19,357 bases of DNA from CAYZYO01 sp964482585. Lineage in GTDB: Bacteria; Bacillota; Syntrophomonadia; Syntrophomonadales; Syntrophomonadaceae. The notes below the pieces were generated by a model. It did no database searches. It was not told where the DNA came from and saw only the letters and a list, made by a program, of their open reading frames with translations. The stretch lies in contig CAYZYO010000037.1 of the NCBI GenBank assembly GCA_964482585.1, positions 1 through 19,357 of the forward strand, in the 5' to 3' direction. The translations under genes were made by a program, and so were the position numbers. Below are positions 1 through 7,369 of the stretch, piece after piece (the first letter of the stretch is position 1; the number at the start of each line of letters is the position of its first letter).

Positions 1-1
1 A

Positions 2-61
2 AGAGAGACTGATCCATATACTCTAGCAGATGAAGTTGCTAAAAAATATCTGGTTAAATAA
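2..61 (+). CDS. 3' end of a probable MeaB/ArgK-type GTPase (partial)
   Basis: Only the last 19 codons and the TAA stop (59-61) are in the window; the gene starts to the left. The visible tail contains ETDPYTLADEV followed by a lysine-rich end. A DPYT/DPYS motif followed by a short helix is what I recall at the C terminus of MeaB/ArgK (LAO/AO ATPase) GTPases, which load and protect the B12 cofactor of methylmalonyl-CoA-type mutases. That would suit the B12 genes that follow. The match rests on a very short stretch from memory, so the family call is tentative. That a real gene ends here is better supported, because a terminator-like hairpin follows within 10 bases. Confidence 0.45.
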   Translation, partial: RETDPYTLADEVAKKYLVK

Positions 62-70
62 AAAGTAGTA

Positions 71-110
71 TAACCGCTGAAAGAATAAAACCTTTCGGCG
101 GTTATATTAA
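71..110 (+). terminator. Hairpin terminator after the partial left-edge gene
   Basis: TAACCGCTGAAAG (71-83) pairs with CTTTCGGCGGTTA (92-104), a 13-bp stem with one G-T wobble around an 8-base loop. The following bases are only AT-rich, not a clean T run, so termination may be imperfect. Its place ten bases after the stop codon at 59-61 fits an end-of-operon terminator. Confidence 0.65.
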
Positions 111-330
111 TAAATAACATGGGAATATTTTATACAAGAGTTGGCATAATTCAAAAATTAACCATGTCATTTTGCCTCAGGATGATAATCAAGTTGGAGA
201 CTAAATTCTCTGCTATGAATGCAAGATATATAAAAAATTGGTTATGTAAAATCTTCATACAAAACATGGTTAGGAAAAAACAAAGAAGAAAGACAAGAAA
301 ACATAAAATAACAGATGTTCCTTTAAATGG
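105..330. other. Intergenic stretch without a supported gene
   Basis: AT-rich DNA between the left-edge terminator and the promoter of the first riboswitch. Short open frames exist on both strands, but none has a convincing ribosome-binding site or a recognisable protein. I see no RNA gene or clear repeat here. Confidence 0.5.
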
Positions 331-360
331 TTGACAATTTAATTGTTTAATAGTTATAAT
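331..360 (+). promoter_or_regulatory. Consensus sigma-A promoter of cobalamin riboswitch 1
   Basis: A perfect -35 TTGACA (331-336) and a perfect -10 TATAAT (355-360) are separated by 18 bases. Transcription would start near 367, about a dozen bases before the aptamer's first stem. An exact-consensus promoter implies a strongly made leader RNA, with control left to the riboswitch. Confidence 0.85.
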
Positions 361-378
361 AAGAAAAACAATACTTTC

Positions 379-537
379 TAGAGATAGGTGCCTTATTAGG
401 TTAAAAGGGAAATCAGTGAGAATCTGATGCGGTCCCGCCACTGTAATAGGTTAGTCTACCACAAGAAACCACTGGATATTAGGTCCGGTAAGGTGTGGCA
501 GACAATGAGCCAAAGCCAGGAAACCTGCCTGACTCTA
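379..537 (+). promoter_or_regulatory. Cobalamin riboswitch 1 (aptamer)
   Basis: Conserved cobalamin-riboswitch blocks appear in order: GGTGCC near 387, GGGAAATC near 408, the B12-box core GCCACTG at 437-443, and the 3' block CCAGGAAACCTGCC at 516-529. The closing stem P1 can form between TAGAG (379-383) and CTCTA (533-537). The class binds adenosyl- or other cobalamins and usually turns expression off when B12 is plentiful. It lies between a consensus promoter and a strong terminator, but no reading frame follows directly; the nearest gene is cobO, about 440 bases beyond the terminator. Confidence 0.93.
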
Positions 538-612
538 AATTTTCAGCTACCTACGGTAGATAGGGGGGTGAGAAACTACTAGACGAGCCTGCTTTGGCAG
601 GATTTTGGAACA

Positions 613-650
613 AAACTCTCAAACCGCTGTTGAGGGTTTTTTTATTTTTT
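613..650 (+). terminator. Intrinsic terminator of riboswitch 1
   Basis: AAACTCTCAA (613-622) pairs with TTGAGGGTTT (630-639) around a 7-base loop, with one G-T wobble, and runs into a T-rich tract to 650. It is the expected expression platform of the preceding aptamer. A smaller hairpin, CCTGC/GCAGG just before 601, lies upstream and may take part in the switch. Confidence 0.88.
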
Positions 651-716
651 TCGTTACGATTTTTCTTGATTGATAATCATGGAAGTGTTTGATTTATTCG
701 CTTATAGTTATGTTGC

Positions 717-750
717 ATGCCGGTTCTTTGTGGTTAGGGAGAACCGGTAT
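717..750 (+). repeat. Isolated 11-bp stem-loop
   Basis: ATGCCGGTTCT (717-727) pairs with AGAACCGGTAT (740-750) around a 12-base loop. No T tract follows, so it is not a standard terminator. It lies in the gene-free stretch between riboswitch 1 and cobO, and its function is unknown. Confidence 0.6.
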
Positions 751-761
751 GTGTTAATTTA

Positions 762-801
762 GTTGGAAAGTGGGAAAGTTGGAAAGTTGGAAAGTTGGAA
801 A
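762..801 (+). repeat. Five tandem copies of an 8-bp unit (GTTGGAAA)
   Basis: GTTGGAAA occurs at 762-769, 778-785, 786-793 and 794-801, with a one-base variant GTGGGAAA at 770-777. This is a purine-rich microsatellite-like array in non-coding DNA, probably produced by slipped-strand replication. Its copy number may vary between strains. Confidence 0.9.
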
Positions 802-803
802 GG

Positions 804-876
804 GTAGGGGAGACCTTTGGTCTCCCGTTTATACGAATCTACTTGGGCTGATCGGAGACCAGTTGGCCAGGGGCGA
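804..876 (+). repeat. Palindromic intergenic repeat, copy 1
   Basis: GGGAGACC-TTT-GGTCTCCC (808-826) is a perfect 8-bp hairpin. About 27 bases later comes GGAGACCA (854-861), then GTTGGCCAGG (862-871). The same layout, a GGAGAC hairpin, a 27-29 base spacer and a second GGAGAC box, with TTGGCCAG near one edge, recurs around 9966-10100 and 18160-18275. It is therefore a dispersed, nested-palindrome repeat (REP- or MITE-like), here with altered loop bases. Confidence 0.65.
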
Positions 877-1004
877 GTGTTATTATCTGGCTAGCCGTAT
901 ACTGCAGTCTTTTCTACGATACAAGAAGTAGGCTTTTTACAGTGGAAGCATAAATTAATTTGTATACCAGAAAAGAAGGAATTAGAACTTTGGTGGCAAA
1001 AGTA

Positions 1005-1010
1005 TATAAT
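1005..1010 (+). promoter_or_regulatory. Possible -10 element for cobO
   Basis: TATAAT at 1005-1010 is a perfect -10 hexamer about 80 bases before cobO, but the -35 position holds only a weak match (TTAGAA, 982-987). If real, it would let cobO be made independently of riboswitch 1. Confidence 0.35.
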
Positions 1011-1092
1011 AATGGAAAATTAAACAATCTTTTGTAGTATTTGAGAGAGAATTTAAAACAGGAGTGTTATTAATTGTGGAGGAGGAAATTTA

Positions 1093-1635
1093 ATGAATAC
1101 TGAACTGTTGCAAAAAGGATATGTACAGGTATATACGGGAAATTGTAAGGGAAAGACTACTGCAGCATTGGGGTTGGCTTTTCGTGCCATGGGAAAAGGG
1201 TTAAAAACCTATGTTGGGCAGTTTATGAAGGGACAGGAATATGCCGAACTAAAATCCGCCCAGATGGTAAGTCCCTATATTACTATTGAACAGTACGGGA
1301 AAAAGGGTTTTATCAGGCTTACAGATCCTCCAGCAGCCGAGGATGTAAAAATGGCCAGTGATGGTATGGAAAAAGCCAAAAAAGCCATATTTTCAGGGAA
1401 TTATGATATTGTGATACTTGATGAGATAAATACTTCAGCCTATTTTAAGTTAGTGCCGGTTGAAGACATATTGGAGTTAATTAAGACAAAACCTGATGGG
1501 ATTGAATTAATACTTACAGGAGGACCTAAAGCCCCTGAAGAAGTTATTCAAGCAGCAAACCTGGTGACCGAAATGGTAGAGATAAAACATTATTATCAGG
1601 AAGGGGTTCCTGCCAGGGAAGGGATTGAAAAATAA
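1093..1635 (+). CDS. cobO: Cob(I)alamin adenosyltransferase, CobO/BtuR family
   Basis: Transfers the adenosyl group of ATP to cob(I)alamin or related corrinoids in the cytoplasm, the last step of making coenzyme B12 from imported corrinoid. The 180-residue length suits the CobO/BtuR/CobA family. Near residues 15-25 is the family P-loop, read as TGNCKGKTTAALG; the position normally held by Gly (GNGKGKTT) is Cys. ILDEI (about 108-112) fits the Walker B region, LTGGP follows near 141, and the protein ends with the HYYQEGVPAREGIE tail typical of the family. The ATG at 1093 has a very strong GGAGGAGG ribosome-binding site. The gene stands alone between two cobalamin riboswitches. Whether riboswitch 1 reaches it by read-through or it has its own promoter cannot be decided from sequence. 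Confidence 0.95.
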   Translation: MNTELLQKGYVQVYTGNCKGKTTAALGLAFRAMGKGLKTYVGQFMKGQEYAELKSAQMVSPYITIEQYGKKGFIRLTDPPAAEDVKMASDGMEKAKKAIFSGNYDIVILDEINTSAYFKLVPVEDILELIKTKPDGIELILTGGPKAPEEVIQAANLVTEMVEIKHYYQEGVPAREGIEK

Positions 1636-2007
1636 AGTACATTTACTAATCAGAATTAAAAACTAAGATATATATTATCATTATCTGGTTAGAGATTTTT
1701 GCATAATAGCTATGGTGTATTTAGAACTCTTATATCTGTAAAGGTAGACTTTAATATCCGGCTTGCCTGGGGATCCTAAGTAAAATTAAGTAATGTTCGA
1801 TTAATGTTTGATACCGAAAAGGTGAGGTTTTTAGTATTAAAGCAAGCAATTACCGGGTTTGAATTATATCAAAATATGTAAAAATAGTTAGTTATTGCAA
1901 AAATATACATAATAACTTAAAATTAAAAACATAAAGCAAAGAAACGATTTAATTACCGAATCTAATAAAAATATTTGCAAAGGGATAAGAAAATTTAATA
2001 TGTTGCA
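1636..2007. other. Gene-free stretch upstream of riboswitch 2
   Basis: About 370 AT-rich bases without a supported reading frame on either strand. A weak promoter-like pair (TTGCAA at 1975-1980 and TAATAT at 1996-2001, 15-base spacing) lies just before the aptamer and may start the leader RNA. I found no terminator with a T tract directly after cobO. Confidence 0.45.
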
Positions 2008-2258
2008 AGTGCAGCTGGTGCCTCTATATCATAGAGGGTAATAGGGAATCAGGTGAAAAACCTGGACGGTCGCGCCACTGTAAGCGGAGAATTCAGTTTT
2101 CATTGGCCACTGTCTGGCACTCAATAGTAGTCTGGTATAAGGTGAGAAGTAAAATTTTTTTACCAGGATTATAGCCATAGTTTTTATAATGAGTGCCGGG
2201 TGGGAAGGCGAAAATTTTTAAGAACCGCAAGTCAGGAAACCTGCCTGTTGTATTGCAC
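2008..2258 (+). promoter_or_regulatory. Cobalamin riboswitch 2, leader of the surface-protein/ECF locus
   Basis: The class signature is complete: GGTGCC near 2017, GGGAATCAGGTG near 2044, the B12-box core GCCACTG at 2074-2080, and GTCAGGAAACCTGCC at 2231-2245. P1 can form from GTGCA (2009-2013) and TGCAC (2254-2258). It has a long peripheral arm, GGCACTCA (from about 2114) pairing with TGAGTGCC (about 2190), so the aptamer is larger than riboswitch 1. A strong terminator follows, then the giant surface-protein gene at 2449. By the usual logic of the class, high cobalamin would stop transcription into that locus. Confidence 0.95.
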
Positions 2259-2306
2259 ATTCCGCCTTCGCAGGAAAGGGAGGGGTGCACTTATGAGTCA
2301 CTTAAC

Positions 2307-2339
2307 AACTCAGCTTTCTAAGGGAAGTTGAGTTTTTTT
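2307..2339 (+). terminator. Intrinsic terminator of riboswitch 2
   Basis: AACTCAGCTT (2307-2316) pairs with AAGTTGAGTT (2325-2334) around an 8-base loop, followed by a T run to 2339. It lies about 50 bases after the aptamer and about 110 bases before the ATG of the surface-protein gene, the normal place for an OFF-switch terminator. Confidence 0.9.
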
Positions 2340-2448
2340 CAGTTTATATACTTTTCTTAAATTAAGTTAATTACAGAATACAAAAAAATTATTGTAATGG
2401 AATTCACGTTAAATAGCTTTATTACTAATTAAATTGGAGGAGGATTAA

Positions 2449-5400
2449 ATGAATAAGCGCTCAGGATTATTTATACTAATTGCCGCACTGTTATTAATTT
2501 TTTCGTTAAATATTCCGGCCTTTGGGGCGGATAGTGTGTCACTTGAGGATTCATTGAATGAAATTGTATCTTATTATGAAAATAATATAACTGATTTAAA
2601 TGATTGGGAAGTAATAGGATTGGCTAATGCTGGAGTAGATTTATCAGTTTATACATGGCAATTGCCTGACTGGAATCTGGATTCTGCGAATGCCTCTGTT
2701 GGAGATTATGCTAAAGCGATACTAGCCATAAAAGCGATTAGGCAAGATCCAACAGATGTAAATGGTAGAGACTTATGCCAAGAATTAGCAAGCAAGCAGG
2801 ATCCGGGAGATGGACATTTTGGAGATTGGTTTACGGAACATATCTGGTCAGTAAAAGCACTTGATGAGAGCGGGAGTAATTACAATGTTACTCAAGCCAT
2901 AGATTACATAATCAGCAGCAAAAAAAGCGATGGAGGTTATGCTGTATCAGGAGATGTTGCTGATCCTGATACTACAGGGTTTACGTTAATAGCACTTGCT
3001 AACCATACTGAAATAAATGGGGTAAGTGAAGCTATAACTGGAGCTAAAAATTGCGTACATAGTCTTCAATTAGATACTGGTGGATTTAGCAGTACAATAG
3101 CAGAAAGTGCTGAATCTGATTCCGCAGTTATCAGGGGACTACTCGCTTGTGGTTTTAATGAAATAATTACGCGCGAAGATTGGACCAGGAATGATAATAC
3201 AATGATTGATGCATTATATGCTTTCCAATTAGAGGACAAATCTTTTGCCCATGAATTAGCAGGTGAAAGTAATAGAATGGCTACCTACCAATCACTTCTT
3301 GCTATAACTGACTTAGTGAATAATGGCTTTGGTAGTTATTTAATAAATAGAGGTAGTTCCAATAATGATCCCAACGAACCTTCTGGCGAAATAGGAGTAA
3401 CAGTAAGGGTTGAAGGTCTAGAAAACACAGGGACTATATTAGAGGGAACCGGGATAGAAGTGGCAGCAGGGAGTAAAGTATTTGATGCATTAAAAAAGAC
3501 ATTAGATGATGCGGGAATAGGCAACAGCATTGATCCTGAAGCTGAGTGGTTAGATATAAGCGATATCAATGCAGACATACCACAGGAGTTAAGCAGCTCA
3601 TTATATTGGATGTATGTGGTAAACGATGATCTAAATACCGGAGCCAATCTAGAGCTGAACCAGGATGATAAAGTAACTGCTTATTTAAGTTATTATGATT
3701 CTGAATGGTCAACAGCATATGCAAGATTGACCGTAGATAAGGAAGATGCCAAAAAGGGAGATACAGTTACCGTAACCGTAGAAAAATCAGATGGGGGATG
3801 GCCGGCAGGTTATATTCCTGCAGAAGGAGCATCAGTACATTTTGGGAATGAAACCTATACTACGGATGAGAATGGCCAGGTAGCAGTAACTGTACAAACT
3901 GCAGGAACATACGAGGTATATGCAGAGAAATATACTGAAGCAGGGTTACCAGAGATAGTAAAGACAGCTAAAAAGAATGTAATAGTAGAGGAAATAGGAG
4001 TAACAGTAAGGGTTGAAGGTCTAGAAAACACAGGGACTATATTAGAGGGAACCGGGATAGAAGTGGCAGCAGGGAGTAAAGTATTTGATGCATTAAAAAA
4101 GACATTAGATGATGCGGGAATAGGCAACAGCATTGATCCTGAAGCTGAGTGGTTAGATATAAGCGATATCAATGCAGACATACCACAGGAGTTAAGCAGC
4201 TCATTATATTGGATGTATGTGGTAAACGATGATCTAAATACCGGAGCCAATCTAGAGCTGAACCAGGATGATAAAGTAACTGCTTATTTAAGTTATTATG
4301 ATTCTGAATGGTCAACAGCATATGCAAGATTGACCGTAGATAAGGAAGATGCCAAAAAGGGAGATACAGTTACCGTAACCGTAGAAAAATCAGATGGGGG
4401 ATGGCCGGCAGGTTATATTCCTGCAGAAGGAGCATCAGTACATTTTGGGAATGAAACCTATACTACGGATGAGAATGGCCAGGTAGCAGTAACTGTACAA
4501 ACTGCAGGAACATACGAGGTATATGCAGAGAAATATACTGAAGCAGGGTTACCAGAGATAGTAAAAACAGCTAAGATAATAATTACAGTAGATGAAAGTT
4601 CTTCTGGACCAATATCCGGCTCAAAGAACATAACCGTGCAAATAGCTGTTGTAGGCGGACAGGGTGAACTGCTATACGGACCGGGCAGTGCTACGGTTTC
4701 AGAAGATGGTGAATTCGGCTTAACCGCCATGGGTGCACTTGATGCAGCCGGGGTAAGTTATAGGTTTTCTAGTAAATGGGATAGTTTTATTGAATCAATT
4801 GCCGGCATAGACAATGAAGGATTAAGCGGCTGGTGTTTTAAAGTAAATGGGGTTGTGCCTTCAGTCTTAGCTGTAGATAAAACAATAAGCCAGGGAGATA
4901 AAATAATCTTCTGGTATAGTACGGATGCAATGTCAGATGGGCCCAGTTGGCAGGAATTAGAGAGAGGTACGGTAATACCTAGCCAGCTTCCTCCGGTTGA
5001 GGAAGAAGAACAAAAAGAAGTACTAAAGGGTTATTCCAGTGATCTTGATACACTGATTAATGGCGATTCAGGTGAAGGAGCATTGAATAGTAATAAGATC
5101 CTGGTAAAAAATGCTGATAAAAAGATGACTGAAGAGAAAGCAAATGACCTGAAAGGCGAATTAGCAAAGAATACAGTTAATCTAAAGGAAGAAGTTGGGG
5201 AAAAGGAGAAATTAGTTGCTGATAATGAGGTTTCAATATTGATTCCAGAAAAAGCACTTTCAGGAAGTAAAGAGTTGACAGTTGAAGAGTTAACGACTAA
5301 TGAAGAACCGAAGCAGTTTGCAGTAAAACTTGGTTCATCAACCTATGAATTTGGGCCCAGCGGAACTGNNNNNNNNNNTCGATAAACCGGTGACTATAGG

Positions 5401-6127
5401 TATTAACATACCTGTAACTGAGGATATAAATATTGAAAGTTTGGCTCCAGCCTGGTATGACGAGAATAATAAACAATGGATTCCGGTTCCAGGTATTATT
5501 GATTTAGAAACTGGTCTGGTAGTTTTCCGGATTGATCATTTCACCAAATTTGCAGTAATAAGCCTGCCTGAGAGAAACAGTTTTGCCGATTTAGGAGCAG
5601 TTGAATGGGCTAGAGATGCTGTCGAGATATTGGCTGGACAGGGTATTATCAATGGTACAGGCAGCGGTTTTGAACCCCAAAGACCTATTACCCGGGCTGA
5701 ATTTGTAAAACTAATCATTGAAGCAGCCGGATGTGATTTTACTCAATACCCGGAAGGGCTTTTTAAGGATGTTAATCCTGCAGATTGGTTTGCCGAACAT
5801 ATAGCTGGTGCTTATGAGAATAACCTGATTACAGGCTATCCAGACGGTACGTTCAGGCCGGATAATATTATAACCAGGAATGAAATAGCGGTTATATTTG
5901 CTAAACTGACCAATGAGGAATTTGATGATGATATTGGAGTGGATTTTAACGATAAAGATAGTATTCCAGTCTGGGCATTTAAAGGAGTAAGTTATGTCTT
6001 TGATCAAGGACTTATGCAGGGATACGAAGATGGCAATTTTAAAGGAGATAATTTCTTGACCAGAGCAGAGGCAGCAGTTACCATCTACAGATATTTGAGC
6101 AATTTGCATGACAGTACAGTTATATAG
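2449..6127 (+). CDS. SLH-anchored intrinsic factor/transcobalamin-like surface protein
   Basis: Likely a wall-bound corrinoid-capture protein of about 1,220 residues. Order of parts: signal peptide (1 to about 26, ending PAFGA); an alpha/alpha-barrel region of prenyltransferase/squalene-cyclase-like repeats (about 30-300, with SDGGY, DTGGF and DTTGFTLIAL motifs); two identical modules, each a DUF4430-type domain plus an Ig/transthyretin-like domain (about 314-514 and 515-705); a third DUF4430-type domain (about 724-834, LSGWCFKVNGVV, GDKIIFWYS); a linker and ZU5-like region with FGPSGT; and three SLH domains at the end (TRAE, TRNE, TRAE). Barrel followed by DUF4430 is the order in animal intrinsic factor and transcobalamin. 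The ATG has a GGAGGAGG site and lies behind cobalamin riboswitch 2. The frame is broken only at the 10-N assembly gap (5369-5378). Corrinoid binding is inferred from architecture and regulation. Confidence 0.85.
3388..3962 (+). repeat. Exact intragenic duplication, copy 1
   Basis: These 575 bases recur base for base at 3991-4565, an offset of 603 bases or 201 codons. By eye I found no difference, including silent positions; the first mismatch is G3963 against A4566. The unit encodes one DUF4430-type domain plus the following Ig/transthyretin-like domain. Such identity points to a recent tandem duplication, or to gene conversion that keeps the copies alike. Confidence 0.95.
3991..4565 (+). repeat. 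Exact intragenic duplication, copy 2
   Basis: Partner of 3388-3962. Between the identical cores lies a 28-base tail of the first unit (3963-3990), which has a diverged counterpart after the second. Long exact repeats of this kind are also where short-read assemblies collapse or expand, so the copy number should be treated with care, especially with an assembly gap only 0.8 kb downstream. Confidence 0.95.
5369..5378. other. Assembly gap (10 N) that falsely breaks the reading frame
   Basis: The upstream frame ends in FGPSGT plus one G base; downstream the protein resumes with TC, then DKPVTIG in a different frame. For continuity the true missing length must be a multiple of three, and ten is not. 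The common form of this motif, FGPSGTxFxxPV, is restored exactly if three bases are missing (GT-x-F-DKPV). The 10 N are therefore best read as a placeholder, not a frameshift in the organism. Confidence 0.8.
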
Positions 6128-6138
6128 AAAAAAGGATT

Positions 6139-6166
6139 GCACTGCCAGATCAGGTTCTGGCAGTGC
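6139..6166 (+). promoter_or_regulatory. Perfect 11-bp intercistronic hairpin
   Basis: GCACTGCCAGA (6139-6149) pairs perfectly with TCTGGCAGTGC (6156-6166) around a 6-base loop. It lies 11 bases after the stop of the surface-protein gene and 38 bases before the lipoprotein ATG. No T tract follows, so it looks more like an RNA-stabilising or processing hairpin, or a weak attenuator setting the surface-protein to transporter ratio, than a full terminator. Confidence 0.7.
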
Positions 6167-6204
6167 TTGAGCATATAAGAAATAATGCAAATGGGGGAGG
6201 ATTT

Positions 6205-7350
6205 ATGAGAAAAAAATGGTTTATTCACCTTGCCTGGTTACTGGCTATTATAATGGCAATTTGCTTGATTTCCGGTTGTAGCAACCAGGAAGCTGAAAAG
6301 GACAGTATTCCGGCAGTATCTGATAATTCTGTTGTAGATGAGGCAGACAGCGACACGGATGAACCGGATAATTCTCAGGAGGAGGTACCTGGTGAGAATA
6401 GTCCAGTTGCAGAAAGCGGCGAGGATAATAATGAAGCCGCAGGGAACGTAGAAAAGCCGGAAAAAGACTTGCCGGGAAAATCTGATAATCATGATACTGT
6501 TACCCTGATGATAACTAAGGATTTTGGCAGCCAGACCTTGGTTGAAAAGAAGGTTCAGATTCAAAAAAATTGGAGTATTTTCGAGCTCTTAGAATCAACG
6601 GTTAAGATTGAAGGCAAGTGGGATGGCGGTTTTGTTAATAGCATCAATGGTTTAGAATCGCAAAGTGGAGGATTTACTCGTGACGGGTTTGACTGGTTTT
6701 ATTATATAAATGGAATTGGAGCAGATGTTGGTGCTGACCAGTATAGCCTTAGAGCTGGTGAAGTAATATGGTGGGATTATCATGTTTGGAAGACAATGGG
6801 ATCCTCCAATTCAGCAGTAATAGGATGTTATCCCCAACCATTTATTCATGGTTATAGAGGCAAAATTGGAGCAACTAATATATTGGCAGCAAAAGAAAGC
6901 ACTAAAATGGCTCAGGACCTGAAAAACTCTCTGCTCAACCGGGGAGTCAGATCAATAAATGTTAAAGAAATGGATAATAATCTGCTGGAGAATAGATCAG
7001 TACCTACAATTGTTGTTGGAACCTGGAGTGAATTAAAAGGGCTTAGCTGGCTGGATAAATTCAATCAGGCCTACAGAAAAACGGGAATAAGTGTCTATTT
7101 TTCTGATAAAGGGCTGGAACTATTAGATTATACTGGTAAAACAGTTCAAACAGTGCAAAATAGTGCTGGTGTTATTGCTGCTGCTGGTTCAGGATTAGGA
7201 GATAATAGCCCATTGTGGTTAGTTTCCGGAACTGATCAGGAAGGCTTAAAATTAGCAGTTAACCTGTTGGTAAATAATCCCCAGAAAATATCTAAATATT
7301 ATAGTGCGGTAATTGCTGCAGATAAGATTTACCGGCTGCCTTTAAAATAG
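6205..7350 (+). CDS. DUF4430-type lipoprotein, candidate membrane corrinoid receptor
   Basis: A 381-residue lipoprotein. The N terminus MRKKWFIHLAWLLAII has a hydrophobic core and a lipobox LISGC, which would anchor it outside the membrane. An acidic Ser/Asp/Glu-rich linker (about 25-95) follows, then a DUF4430-type domain (about 97-200: TVTLMITKDFG, WSIFELLES, DWFYYINGIGADVGAD, RAGEVIWWDYH). The second half (about 210-380, IIHGYRG-like start, then VPTIVVGTWSEL and LWLVSGTDQEGL) is a compact alpha/beta-looking region I cannot name. I chose ATG 6205 because GGGGGAGG lies just upstream and a lipoprotein signal starts there; an in-frame ATG at 6163 is poorer. It lies 19 bases before ecfT. By position it may act as the substrate-delivering lipoprotein of the ECF transporter, an inference. 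Confidence 0.8.
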   Translation: MRKKWFIHLAWLLAIIMAICLISGCSNQEAEKDSIPAVSDNSVVDEADSDTDEPDNSQEEVPGENSPVAESGEDNNEAAGNVEKPEKDLPGKSDNHDTVTLMITKDFGSQTLVEKKVQIQKNWSIFELLESTVKIEGKWDGGFVNSINGLESQSGGFTRDGFDWFYYINGIGADVGADQYSLRAGEVIWWDYHVWKTMGSSNSAVIGCYPQPFIHGYRGKIGATNILAAKESTKMAQDLKNSLLNRGVRSINVKEMDNNLLENRSVPTIVVGTWSELKGLSWLDKFNQAYRKTGISVYFSDKGLELLDYTGKTVQTVQNSAGVIAAAGSGLGDNSPLWLVSGTDQEGLKLAVNLLVNNPQKISKYYSAVIAADKIYRLPLK

Positions 7351-7369
7351 AATTTAAGGAAGCGAGAAA

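Noticed and set aside
119..334. Open frame of 71 codons on the plus strand, with an overlapping 96-codon frame on the minus strand
   Set aside because: No ribosome-binding site and low-complexity, basic composition; the second runs antisense into the riboswitch promoter and aptamer.
762..801. Possible CRISPR-like array
   Set aside because: Units of 8 bp are directly adjacent without spacers; this is a simple tandem repeat.
2093..2290. 65-codon minus-strand frame
   Set aside because: It lies entirely inside the cobalamin riboswitch and its expression platform, whose conserved bases explain the sequence.
3336..4730. Three antisense frames with near-identical proteins
   Set aside because: They are shadows of the tandem duplication in the surface-protein gene; their repetition follows from the 575-bp repeat.
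5330..6127. Separate SLH-protein gene starting at 5330
   Set aside because: The apparent start is inside the upstream coding frame and the split comes from the 10-N gap; the motif FGPSGT...DKPV shows a single gene.
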